Below are positions 24,641 to 35,889 of a stretch of DNA of 64,000 nucleotides, in pieces. This DNA comes from Tetradesmus obliquus (lineage: Eukaryota; Chlorophyta; Chlorophyceae; Sphaeropleales; Scenedesmaceae). Below the pieces are notes generated by a model. That model did not search any database. It was not told the DNA's origin and worked only from the letters and a program-made list of their open reading frames with translations. Made by a program: the position numbers and the translations under genes. Position 1 is the stretch's first letter. Each line of letters begins with the position of its first letter. Where the stretch lies: positions 1,426,001 through 1,490,000 of the forward strand of contig CP126200.1 in NCBI GenBank assembly GCA_030272155.1. Reading direction: 5' to 3'.

Positions 24641-26168
24641 TGGTGGCGTGTGTTGGTTGCTGTGAGCGTCGGTTTTAGGGGGACAGTTGCAATGGTGGTC
24701 TGTTGATTCGAAGTGCCTTTTGTCCTGTGCTTTGCCCATTGCGCCTGTCTTCACCCGCCCAAACGGGCGTTCTCATTCTTGTTGTTGTTGTTGTTGTTGT
24801 TGTTGTTTTGTCTGACATGTTATAAAGGGTGAGTGTTCTTTCTACAACATTGTTATGTTATTGTGCAGTCAGGAGTTGGCGTTCGTGGCGGGCAAGTCCT
24901 AGAACACGGCAGAGGCAGAACAGATACATCATGGATTCGTCTCCTTTGCGACGGCCAGGTGCAGTCACACACCTAGGCTAGTGAAGACGACAATTGCTAC
25001 GAGTGGATCAGTCACATGACTGTGGCTTAGCGACTAAGTCATGTAACGCTGTACACACGGTCCACATATTACAATTTTAGTAGTAGCCTGAGATGCTAAG
25101 CCTCAACCAGAGTCGAGCACGCATAAGTCATACTGTTTTTATCATTTTACCAAGCTTGCCTTGAGGCAGGATCATAGGCCCGCCCATAGCGGAGACAAGC
25201 AAGGCTCATGGGGTCCAGTGACATGTGGCACACATTGGTGCATCATCCCCAGCTGAGGCTGATATCAGACATAATCATTGGCACTGAATACAAACCCCAA
25301 GCATCTGATCATTCAACTTTTGTCAAAACCAGTTTTTGGTGCCGCATCACACTGTAAAAGGTTCCGCATGATTCTAATGGGCTGCAAGACAACAAAAGAA
25401 TTGTAGAGAGAGACACCCTGATTTGATCGACTTCCCACTTTTGTGTGCATTGGGTGCAGAGCTTAATGATGCCGTGGCGGCAGATGCATGCTGGGGTGCG
25501 GCTGCTGCGCCTTCTGTGCTGCAGAGCACACACAGACCGCAGAAACCAAGAAGTACACAGGGCATGCTGTAGACTGCAGGTGGCAGCCATGTACCGTGTA
25601 CACACATGCATTTCTCACGCTGATGCTTCCAGATGAGGAAATACGCATGCAGTGAGCAGCACATGACAGTGCAATATCTGACAAAGCCATTGAAAATCGA
25701 ACTCACTTGTCAACTTGGGAAGCATCTGCATGGCCCGATGCTATGCGTATTGCTGCTGTCAATGTCGTAACATCTCAGAATCCATCACGGAAAAATAAAA
25801 AATGTCAAGATGTGGAACTGCATAGCACAGCACCACAGCTGCCAGCACTGCTTCAGGCTGTTGTGTGGCACGGAGGCAGCAACAACAAACAACTATTAAA
25901 ATGTCATCTGCCAACTTACATCATGTAATGATGTACAGTTGCTCAACTGTATGTGCTGCGCAACAGACGATGCCCCTCTGCATATTAACACTGTGTGTGC
26001 GCACGTACTACGTATTAGTAATGGCGCACCCCGCTGAAATGCCTGTGACGAGCCAGCCTCAGCACTGCTACGTCACAAAGTGCACCACACGATGCTCAAA
26101 CTTTCCCAGCATAGCCAATGATTGTTTCTTGTTGCTCTCTGCACAGCATGTTTCTGGCCACGCCATTC
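24412..26168. other. Intergenic between convergent patatin and FEX genes, with a (GTT)n tract
   Basis: No supported gene. A (TTG/GTT)n microsatellite of about ten units lies at 24777-24807. TTACA at 25916-25920 reads TGTAA on the minus strand. That is the usual green-algal polyadenylation signal and lies about 250 bp past the FEX stop. Confidence 0.45.
25916..25920 (-). promoter_or_regulatory. Candidate TGTAA polyadenylation signal for FEX
   Basis: TGTAA on the minus strand, about 250 bp downstream of the FEX stop codon. Chlorophyte genes commonly use TGTAA. The motif is short, so chance occurrence is possible. Confidence 0.3.
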
Positions 26169-27436
26169 TCACGTCATCGTCCAGACAGGGATGCCGTAGA
26201 TGAGCAGCCCCAGTGCTACTGCTGTCACAATGCTGCCTGTCATGTAGCTGTAGCCGTGGCTGGTGTTGGGGAAGGACAGCATCAGGCGCTGGATCTGCAG
26301 GCAGTACAACAGCAGTACAGCATAAGTGAATGGCAATACATCGTCGATCATCCAGCTGTAGTTGTGGCTGGTGTTGGGGAAGGACAGCATCAGGCGCTGA
26401 ATCTGCAGGCAGTAGAGAAGCAGTACAGCATAAGTGAATGGCAGTACATCGTCGATCATCTAGCTGTAGTTGTGGCTGGTGTTGGGGAAGGACAGCATCA
26501 GGCGCTGAATCTGCAGGCACTACAACAGCGGTATATAGGCAGCACAGGGGCAGTGCAATAGAAGTGCAGTGCAGTGTGTCAGGGCAGGACAGCATGCGGC
26601 GCTAGATCTGCAGGCAGTACATAAGCAACACAGTGGCAAGGCATTGACAGTGCATTGTTGGTACAGCGCAAGGGTCAAGAAGGACAGCATCCGGATCTGC
26701 AGGCAGTTCAACGGTGGCATAATGTAGATGAAAGGGGCAGTTCAATGCTGGTGCGGTGCACGGTACTCAAACAACCCAACTTCTTGCAACCAGGGTGACA
26801 GCGCATGATGCAGTCATCATCCACACACCGCATGCAACACTAGAGCAAAGGGCAGCAGGATACAACTGCTTGCAGCTCAAAGCTTGAAACACACTGCTAG
26901 ATGCCATGCAAATTCATGTGGTAACAAACCCACTCATTGCAGCTCACCTCAACCACCCACGTAGACACCGTGCTCAGGCAGCCGCCAATGCCAGACACCA
27001 TGCCATTTAAAACCGCCAGCTGCACTGCATCCAAGCCCTGAACCCTCGCCTGTGCCGCCCGTATAACATAGTCCAGTATGCACGCCGCCATGTTGGCTGC
27101 AAACGTGCCGGCCGGGAACCACTTCCAGTGCCCATGTAACGCGCCGTTATAGCGCGACAGGTAGAACCGCAAGTAACAGCCCACTGGACCAAACAGGATT
27201 GCCCACCACAGAAACTGGTCATCAAAAGGCCCCGCTGCTGCTGCTGCTGCTGCTGCTGCTGTTAGCTGGCCAGTCGAGTGCATCACAATGCGCCATATGC
27301 TGATGCTTGTTAGCAGGCACATCGACAGCACCGCAAAGCCATCCACTAGCAGCACAGATGGCAGCAGCTCCTGTGCTGCCTTGTCATCATCGAGCTCTGT
27401 TACTACTGTTACTAAGCTGCCATTCGGCACCATTTG

Positions 27437-27478
<42 letters not shown>

Positions 27479-28490
27479 GCTGCCAGTGCCGCCTCCTAGC
27501 CCTATGCTGCTGGCACGCGGGGCTGGTATGCTGCCAGAGCCAGAAGTCCCCCTCTGTGGCAGCTGCAGCTGTGATGCTGCAAACGGCGACGGACCCTGCT
27601 GCTGCTGTTGCTGCTCCAAAGGTCTGCCTGCTGCGCCATCGCCGCTGCTGCTGCCGTAGCTAAAGCTCACTACAGTACCTGCTGCTGCGCCGCCTGCCGC
27701 TGCTGTCGATGCCGCCTGTGTATCTGCTGCTACTTGGGTATGATATGAGGGCTCATTGTCTGATTTTACCATGACCAATGTGGCACCGCCCCGGCGGATG
27801 GAGCTGACTGTACGCAGCACAGGCCTGCTCACTGAACCCTCCCCTGACACCCTCCCCAGATCTGCACTACTGCGCTGCTGCTGCTGCTGCTGCTGCTGCG
27901 TCATCTTGTCATCTTCTTCAAGTGCCAGCTGCTCAGGTGCCGGAGATCCAAACGGAATGAACGCCGCTGGATTCAGCTTGTGATACACATACAGTGCCAG
28001 GTGCTGACCTGTCACTAGTGACACGAGTGACGTCATGCAGCCGATGATGAGACCTGCTACTGCCTCCGCCCACTGGCTGCTGCCACCTTGCATGGGCTTG
28101 CCTCCCACTATCATGATGACCATCTGCAGCTGCCAGCTGGCAAAGGTGGTCAGGGAGCCACACAGACCTGTGCGCAGCCCCACCTACATGAGATACATAC
28201 ATTTAAGTGTGGTTCGGAGATAGATCCGAGGATGAGAGTGCAGGAGAGGATGGTGCTGCGTTAGGTGCAAATTGCAGCACAGGGAAAGCTTGTTGTTCTA
28301 CCTATGTCAGCAGCAGCTGTGCTGGTGAGGATGTTCTGCCAAAGCAGTCCTATGGGCATGGCACATTGTTGTTCGAGTGAATGTCTGCGTGAGCGCATTC
28401 CCGAGCGATTTTATGGTTACAATTTACTATGCTGAGGAGTAGCAGCAGCAGCAGAGCAGCAGTAGCATAGCTGCAAGTAGTACTCCTGTA

Positions 28491-28540
<50 letters not shown>

Positions 28541-28961
28541 GCCCTGCAGTTGTCCTTCTTCTGCTTCACAGCTGCTGATGTGCTGTTTGAAACATAAGCA
28601 TCACAGTGAACACCGTTTCCTGCAGCAGCACTGCACCCACCTGGAACGGCAGGTGTGTCTGTAGCGGACTCCGCACCGGCAGCATCGCAACTGGCGCCTC
28701 TACAGTCAGCGTGTGCCGTAAGCTGTTGCTCAGCACATCCGAGCTAACAAACAGGCCCATCAGAAACGATCCAGCTACGTTTATAGGCAAGTCGACGAAG
28801 AAAGCCCCGCCAGTGCGGGAGCCATTGCTGGTGATACACGGAATCCAGGGATGGCTAGGCGAGCAGCCGTTGCCGAGCAGGACTTCGAGATATACGCGGA
28901 TAAGGACGCCGATTTGAGCCCAGGCAATCAAGTGAAGCAGATGGCCTGGGGAGGTGGCCAT
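26169..28961 (-). CDS. FEX: Two-domain fluoride exporter, FEX/CrcB family (three exons)
   Basis: Exports fluoride across the plasma membrane. Exons: 28961-28641, 28183-26948, 26294-26169, all phase 0, giving 560 residues. Domain 1 has AQIGVLIRVYLEVLLG, the Asn-bearing helix LPINVAGSFLMGLFV and, across the first splice, LRTGLCGSLTTFASWQ, the CrcB filter signature. Domain 2 has FGPVGCYLRFYLSRYNG, AGTFAANMAACILDYVI and GGCLSTVSTWVVE. The last exon adds a final helix (SIVTAVALGLLIYG). This tandem layout in one polypeptide is the eukaryotic FEX design. The linker is unusually long, about 200 residues, with Q8, Ala11 and Ser-rich runs. The first ATG in the open frame is 28961. The frame is open upstream, so another exon could hold the start. 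Intron 2 contains copies of the exon-3 acceptor. Confidence 0.9.
26240..26720 (-). repeat. Tandem 108-bp copies of the FEX exon-3 acceptor and exon start
   Basis: Exon 3 starts at 26294 with IQRLMLSFPNTSH after CTGCAG. The same junction recurs 108 and 216 bp upstream (acceptors near 26402 and 26510). More decayed copies lie near 26606 and 26695. The first echo is in frame with exon 3 and has no stop through the intron-derived part (MIDDVLPFTYAVLLLYCLQ). The second echo carries an in-frame TAG. Confidence 0.88.
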
Positions 28962-29892
28962 TGCTGCTGCAGCTGCTGCTTGCAGCGGTTGCAGCTGCTT
29001 CTGCTGATTCAGGTGACAGTGCAGCACCACGCCTGCTTTGGCCACGATGAAAGATGTGGATTATAGCCGTTTGCAAGTTTCCACTTTGAAAGTAACACAG
29101 GAAAAACCAATACCATGTCATGTGCAGTCATGTCATGTGACACAAATCACATGGTGGCACCCACACATGCCAACCACGCGACAACGCACGCCAGCATCTA
29201 AATTTGCAATACTGCCACACAGTCATACCAATGCATGTGTCAACGCACCTGCCAGCCAGCATACATGGTTGCTGCAGAAAATCTGGCAGGCACCGCACAC
29301 TGCAGGCAACAGCAGAGTCGCCTGGCTGTCATAACAACACAGTATCAGAGTTGCAGGGTACACACTTTGCAAAGCACAATGCAAAATAGTGCTCAATCGC
29401 ATGTCTAAAAACAGGATGACATTGCAACTGAGCATGGCAGGCAGATCGCCAGCTCTGCGCTGCAACCCCCTGTTGCAGAACGCCCACACAACATGCCATG
29501 TCGCAGTGCGTCAAACAACACAGGTGCAGATCTGGCACCTGTTGCTTGGCCTTGCATGGAAACATATGGACACACTTTGCTGGCTTACTGCGACCTGCTT
29601 GAGCAGGTAAGCTTGCGTACAACACCCCGGCCACATGTTCAAGAAGACTTATGGCAACTGGCAACCTCCTGCCTGACTCACACATTTATGCACGGCCTCC
29701 TCTTTGTCCTCTTTGTCAAAACGAAAAACAACAATCACAGCCCACAATCTGAAACCTATTACGAGATACGCAGATGCCTACCTAGCCACAATAAACACCT
29801 GCTCTCGGCAGGAGATAGAAGAAGATACCTCTGCCTACCCGATGTCACCGTTGTGTTGCTGTGTTCCTACTACCCTCTTTCACATATCCCCC
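28962..29892. other. Intergenic between FEX and the downstream end of the next minus-strand gene
   Basis: No supported gene, RNA or strong repeat. It should contain the FEX promoter and the 3' end of the gene at 29893-35889. Confidence 0.4.
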
Positions 29893-31538
29893 TTACAGCA
29901 GCAGCTGTTGGCCATCCCCCGCTCCTGCTGCTCGCTGCGCTGCAGCCGCCGCCGCTGCTGCTGCCTCAGCCGCCGCGAGCGCTGCTGCTGCTGCCGGCAT
30001 CAGCGCTGCAGGAATCACCACAGGCTCATCTGATGACTCCTCCCCTGGCATGACAGTAGCCCCAGCAGCCAGTGCTGCTGGCCCTGGCATTACTGCTGCT
30101 GCTGCTGCAGCCAAATCTGGATCATTAGATATGGCTGCAGGAAGAGGTAGAGCTTGCAGGGCTGAGAAATCTGCTGCTGCTGTTGCTGCTGCAGGCAGAG
30201 GGAACAGTGCAGGGTCTGCTGCTGCTGCTGCTGCAGGGAGAGGCAGCTCCTGCATGGCTGGCAGCAGCAGCGCTGGTGACGGGTCCTGCACAAGCGGCTG
30301 TAGCGGCAGCTGCATACTGCCAGGCAGGACACCTGCAGGGTACACAACAGACAGACACATGCAGGGGCTGTGAGTTGCAGCTGTAGCAGTTCCAATGAAT
30401 GCAGCTGCAACGATCGCAATTTGCGGTGATCCTTGGCAGGCTGCTGCATGAAAGAGTGGCCACCTTCAGCTCTTTGCAGCCATGATGCCTCCGCAAACAG
30501 TGCAACAATGTACTGAAACATAGAAATGAACTGTGCTCGCCCAGCAGGTGTGTCACTGTCTCGCTGTCCACCTTCCACTCCTTGAAGCCACACTGCTCCA
30601 CCAACAGGCAACAATGTAAAACATAAAAAAGATTGCGCTCATTCAGCAGGTTTGCCTCGCTGTTCAACATCCGCTCCTTAAAACTGGCCTGCATGTTGTG
30701 CACGCTTGAAGACAAAGCAGCAACCAGCCTCCACACCATCAGCGCGCGCTGCCGCCACTAACCACACTGAGCCACACACATATCAAAGGGACTTACCAGT
30801 GCACGAGCCATCACTTACTTAGCAGGTGTGTCACTGCCTCGCTGTCCACCCTCCACTCCTTGAAGCCACACTGCATGTTGTGCATGCTTGACGACACAGC
30901 AGCAACCAGTCACCACACCATCAGCGGCACGCTGCCGCCACTAACCACACTGAGCCACACACATATAAAAGGGACTTACCAGTGCACCAGGCTCACACAA
31001 GCAAGCTAAGAGACAAAAAATAAAACATAGCAGAGCCATCACTTACTTAGCAGGTGTGTCACTGCCTCGCTGTCCACCTTCCACTCCTTGAAGCCACACT
31101 GCATGTTGTGCATGCTTGACGACACAGCAGCAACCAGTCACCACACCATCAGCGGCACGCTGCCGCCACAAACCACACTTAGCCACACACTCAAGCCCAA
31201 GGGGCCGACCCACTGCGTGAGACTGACACAGTCAAGCTCGCAGACAACATAACGCAGCAGATGCATCACTCACCTAGCAGGTGTGTCACTGCCTTGCTGT
31301 CCACCTTCCACTCCTTGAAGCCAGACTGCTCCACAAACAGGATTTAGGATCTAAAGGAACTCTACAGGATTTAAAATCTAAAGGATCAAAAACAAAGAAA
31401 CTGCACTCACCCAGCAGGTGTGTCACTGCCTCGCTGTCCACCTTCCACTCCTTGAAGCCTGGCACAAACAGCGCGTTGACGTGCATTGCGGTGACCACCA
31501 TGCGCCCACCCAGCAGCCACGTCAGCAGCCCTGTGAAC

Positions 31539-31592
<54 letters not shown>

Positions 31593-31715
31593 CGAGCAGC
31601 AGCAGCTGGGTGAGGCAACAGCAGGGTGAGCCAGGCAAGCATTTTGTTAACAGATGCGCTGGCTGCAGTGACCACCATGCACCCACCCAGCAGCCACGTC
31701 AGCAGCCCTGTCAAC

Positions 31716-31766
<51 letters not shown>

Positions 31767-34700
31767 GCGGCAGCGTTATTGTTTGTTGTTGCGCAGGAGC
31801 ATTGTTCCTGATTCAAGGAGGCACCGGCTGCTGAACCCCCGCGGCCAGGGTGCAGACCCGGGCTGTCAGAAGTCCCCACCCTCTGGCATGCTCCCCTCGG
31901 GCGACACCCAAGCAGCCAGCCAGCCAGCCAGCCAGCACCACATCAGAGACAGCCGGACAGACAGCTGTGCACAGTCACGCACGTTGCAATCCATACGAGA
32001 ACGCGTCCATACTTCAACCAAACCCAAACCAACAACTAGACAGGTGGCACGCATTACTCACGTGCAAGGTACTTGAGCTCCTGCTTAGGCTTCATCTCAG
32101 CAACAGCAGGCCACGGCGCAGAGCCAGGCTGTTGAAAGTCCCAAGCACTAGCATGCTTTCCTTGGTTGACAACCAAGCAGCATGACATCACAGCCGCGCA
32201 CAGACAGGCACTCCCACTCCAGAAAACGGCTGCGCGGCGATTCTGACCCACACCCAAACCCAAAATCACCAATAAAGCGTAACATCACTCACGTGCAAGG
32301 TACTTGAGCTCCTGCTTAGGCTTAATCTCAGCAACAGCAGGTCACGGCGCAGAGCCAGGCTGCCGATAGTGCCAAAGCGCTGGCATGCTTACTTCGGGAG
32401 ACACAAGCAATCAGCGCACAGACAGCTGCACACAAACAGGCACTCCGAGTCCAGGGGATGGCTGTTCGAGGCTCTTCTCAAAAAGTCCGCCCACAAAACC
32501 AACCAACAATTGTCACGCATCACTCACGTGCGAGGTACTTGAGCTCCTGCTTGGGCTTCATCTCAGCCACAGCGGGCCAGGGGGCCGAGCCAGGCTGCCG
32601 CGGGTCCCTGAGCACCCTAAAGAAGAACTTCTCGCAGCATCCAGCCAGCCAGCCGGAACCACATCAGACACAGCGCACAGACAGCTGCGCACAAACAAGC
32701 ACTTTGCAGTCCATACAACGGCTGTGCAAGGCTTCCAGACCACACCCAAACACAAACCAACAACTGAACAACTCAACATGTGTCAAACATCACTCACGGG
32801 CAAGGTACTTCAGCTCCTGCTTGGGCTTCATCTCAGCCACAGCAGGCCAGGGGGCCGAACCAGGCTGCCGCGGGTCCCCCAGCACCTTGAAGAAGAACTT
32901 CTCGCAGTGCTCCTGCGCCCATTGCAGCCCTTTGCTGCTCAGCCCGCACTGCTTGTTGACTGCCACGTAATGCGCCTCGCAGGGTGGCAGCAGCTTGCAC
33001 AGCCGGCGCACGATGGTGCGGCGCATCGCCTGCGGGCCGCGCTTCCTGCGAGGCAGCGAGGGAGAGCAGCAGGAGAATGCATGTGTCAGCTGAGAGATGA
33101 AGAGCTGAGGCTGTGACGGCAGAAAGCAGGCTCACGGCCTGCGAGGCAGCGAGGGAGACCAGCAGGCAAATGCATGCGCCAGCTGAGAGGTGTGGAGCTG
33201 AGGCTGGAGGAGAAATGCAGGAGACCTGCGGGCCACACTGGCCACACCATTCCTGCGAGGCGCAGGTGAGCGGTGAGAGCAGCGCGTGATGACAGCCGGT
33301 GCTTTAACATTTGCAGTGCCGAAGGTAGAACACGGGATTCGAAATACCAACCAGCATGCGGCAGCTGACTCACTGGTGGAAGTACAGCGCCTGCTGTTGC
33401 TCAGTGCAGAGTAGTGCAGGGCACAACAAAAACAGCAGAACAGTGCTCAAGGGATTTAAAACACAAGCCAGCATGCAAAAGCCAACTCACTGGTAGAAGT
33501 ACAGCGCCTGCTGCTGCTCCGTGCAGATACCCAAGGCCAGCAGCTGCTGCAGCTGCCGAGCCTGCACAGTAGGCCTCGGCAGGTTCATCACAGCATCAGG
33601 CACATTGTCCAAGTCATCTGCTGCTGCAGCCTGCAGCAGCGCAGCAACTGCCTCTGCTTCTGCTGCTGATGCATAGTCGCCTGCATCAGCAGCTACAGCT
33701 GCTGCTGCTACTGCTGCTGCATCGTTGAGTTGCTTGGTGGACCTTGGAAGCAGCTCCGTGTTGGCGCTGGCTGTAAGGATTGCGGCTGCTGCTTCCGCCT
33801 CTGCTGCTGCTGTTCCATCAGCTGCTGCTGCTGCTGCTGCCGCTGCATTGTCAGCAGCAGCAATGCCATTGCCAGCATCCTCAATATCTTGAGCAGCTGC
33901 AGCATCATACATCTGACTAGTCCACTGCTCAGGCTGCTCTGCTGCGGCAGCAGCTGCAGCAGCACCGGAGCCCCTTGCAATCTGCCTCATAGCCGGCGGC
34001 CGCATCGCCAGCTGCTGCTGCTGCTGCCGTGCCTGCCCCTGCCGCTGCTGCTGCAGTTGCTGCTGCTGCAGGATGCCATGCAGCACCCCCAGCAAATCTT
34101 GCAGCAAATCTTCCCCATAATGCGCAGCAATGCATGCCTGAACACCTGCTGTCATTCGTGACAGCACAGCTGGAATGCTTCCCTGTGCCGCTCCTGTAAC
34201 TATTTGCACCAGATTCTGCGGCTGTGCCATTATCAGCAAGTCCTGGAGCACAGCCTGCCACTCTGCTTCGCTGTCATCACCCGACTGCTGCTGCTGCTGC
34301 TCCTGCAGCTGCTGCAGCTGCTGCCATGACTCCAGCTGCTGCTGGCGGAGCTGCTGCCATGCTCCCAGCTGCTCCTGCCCTTGCTGCTGCTGCTGCTGCT
34401 GCTTTGCTGCCTCATGCTTTTGGCCGTTGTCACTGTTGTACGCTGCGTGCTGCGCTCCATTGCCTGAGCCATTCTGTGCGCCATGCATCGCACTGCTCAG
34501 CAGCAGGCCCCTCTCTCTCTGAGCAAGCCTGGCAGTAGTGCCATGTGGCTGCGGGTGCTCTACTGCTGCCGGCGCATACATTGCAGCTGCAGCAGCAGCA
34601 TCCCACTCCACCCCTGCCTCTTCTTCCTCTGCTGCTGCTGCGGCAGCGGCGGCGGGGCTCGCCCGCATGCGGGCCGCAGCGTCTGCGCTCGTCCGCCGCG

Positions 34701-35889
34701 CGCGCCTGCGCAGTGCAGCAGCTGCGATCGCTGCTGATGCTGCTGCAGACTGCTGCTGCTGCTTTGCCTTGGGCCAATTCGCTGCCTTTGAAGCATCTCT
34801 CACTGCTTGCGCTGGCAGATCAGCCGGCCGGCCTTGCTTGGTGTGCTTTGCCACATACAGCTTCTTCTTGGCTGCTTCTATCGCTGCACCAATCTCTAGC
34901 ATCTCTGCTTCAGGCAACAGCGCACGCATCTCAGGCAAGCCTAATGCACGCTGCGCTGCGTGCGCGTAGCTGTGTGCGGTGCCGGCCGACACCACATTCG
35001 GCGTGCTGAGGTACTGCAGCAGCTGCTGCACTGCGTCTGTTGTGTACAGTGCGGTGACTGATGTAGTGCCGCAGACCTTTGACCAGCAGCGGAAAGCGGC
35101 AGTAGTGCTCCACCTGTCGCCATAAGCAGCTGAGCTGCACGCTACGAGCCAGTCTATGTCACATGCTGCATGCTGCTCTGGCTTCGCTGCTGGTGCTGCT
35201 GCTGCACCTGCTGCTGCTGCTGCTGCTGGGGCTGTGCCTGGCCCTGCAGAGCCTTCTTTTGAAGATCCAGCGCCTTGTGCCAGCCACTTTCGAAGCTCCC
35301 TGCTGCTGCTTGGGGCACCTGCTGCTGCTGCTGCTGCCGCCGCTGGTGCTGCTGCGGTAGGAGTAGCAGCAGCAGCAGCAGCGCCAGCACTGCTGCTGTT
35401 CAACACGGGTCTGCTGCTGTTGAGCTGCACCTGCTGCTGTCCTGCAAGCAACCGCTGCAGCAGCTGCGTCTGCTGCTGCTGTTTGCTGTGCAATGCAGAG
35501 GCTGCGGACTCCACTGCAAGCGGATTGATGGGTTTAGGTGGTTCCAACCTGCCTGCAGCAGCTGCAGCGCCGCCTGCAAGTGACCCTGCTGCTGGTCTGT
35601 CCGCTGCCTCTGCTGCAGGAAACTGCAGTGCTTGTTGAGCTGCATGGCGCAGCAGCTGCAGTGCGTCAGCACTAACATAAGCTGGGGCTGCTTGCTGTGT
35701 TGTGTCAGTGGGTTCCCTAGACACCTGCAACCGCTTTTGCTGCTCCTCAACAGGTTGATCCAAATGCCTCTTGGCAGGTGGCTGCTGATGCTGCTGCTCT
35801 ACCCTCGCTGCTGACACAGCTGCTGCATCGTCTCGCTGCAGCTGAGCCTGCCTGGCGCTGTGTATGACCTCAGTCATCGCCAGTTTCAT
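29893..35889 (-). CDS. Large low-complexity protein of unknown function (four exons)
   Basis: Not recognised. Exons: 35889-33491, 33045-32798, 31530-31411, 30332-29893. Phases are 2,1,1, giving 1068 residues with a TAA stop. Exon 1 alternates Ala, Gln and Ser runs with an ordered block of about 130 residues (from DIDWLVACSSAAYGDRW to EIGAAIEAAKKKLYV) and a short second block (EWQAVLQDLLIMAQPQN). The conserved-looking C-terminal part crosses three splices: KRGPQAMRRTIVRRLCKLLP, CEKFFFKVLGDPRQPGSAPW, LLTWLLGGRMVVTAMHVNAL, GFKEWKVDSEAVTHLLG. After that comes an Ala/Pro-rich tail. Support for the model is phase agreement at every join, and the fact that the exon ends are the parts repeated in the introns. 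The start at 35889 is the first ATG of the open frame. Confidence 0.58.
30536..31330 (-). repeat. Array of exon-3 donor copies (~228 bp unit) in the last intron of the 29893-35889 gene
   Basis: The exon-3 end (GFKEWKVDSEAVTHLLG, then GTGAGT) is repeated downstream in the intron. Copies end near 31269, 31041 and 30821, about 228 bp apart, with an older copy near 30540. The 228-bp copies also share CATGTTGTGCATGCTTGACG and a CACACTGAGCCACACACATA segment. More decayed pieces lie at 30440-30480 and 30660-30680. Confidence 0.82.
31630..31790 (-). repeat. Acceptor echo of exon 3 with long CTG tracts
   Basis: The exon-3 start (GGCTGCTGACGTGGCTGCTG, reading LLTWLLGG) is repeated upstream at about 31665-31715. 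Long (CAG)n on the plus strand, which is (CTG)n in the transcript, precedes both the echo (about 31722-31766) and the real acceptor (about 31541-31590). Confidence 0.8.
32050..32640 (-). repeat. Three extra copies of the exon-2 donor region (230-270 bp spacing)
   Basis: The end of exon 2 (APWPAVAEMKPKQELKYLA, then GTGAGT) recurs in intron 2 at donors near 32522, 32287 and 32056; the real donor is at 32797. The nearest copy also repeats the upstream FFFKVL..DPRQPGSAPW-like part. The further copies keep only the last 25 or so codons. Confidence 0.85.
33131..33415 (-). repeat. Donor echo of exon 1 and acceptor echoes of exon 2
   Basis: The exon-1 end (QQQALYFYQ, then GTGAGT) is repeated at about 33371-33415 as QQQALYFHQ plus GTGAGT. 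The exon-2 acceptor region (CCTCGCAGGAA...CCCGCAGG) is repeated at about 33227-33262, and a partial copy lies at 33131-33165. Confidence 0.7.

Noticed and set aside
33131-33415. Extra coding exon between exons 1 and 2 of the unknown gene
   Set aside because: The pieces are partial copies of the neighbouring junctions and do not form an exon with both splice sites in frame.
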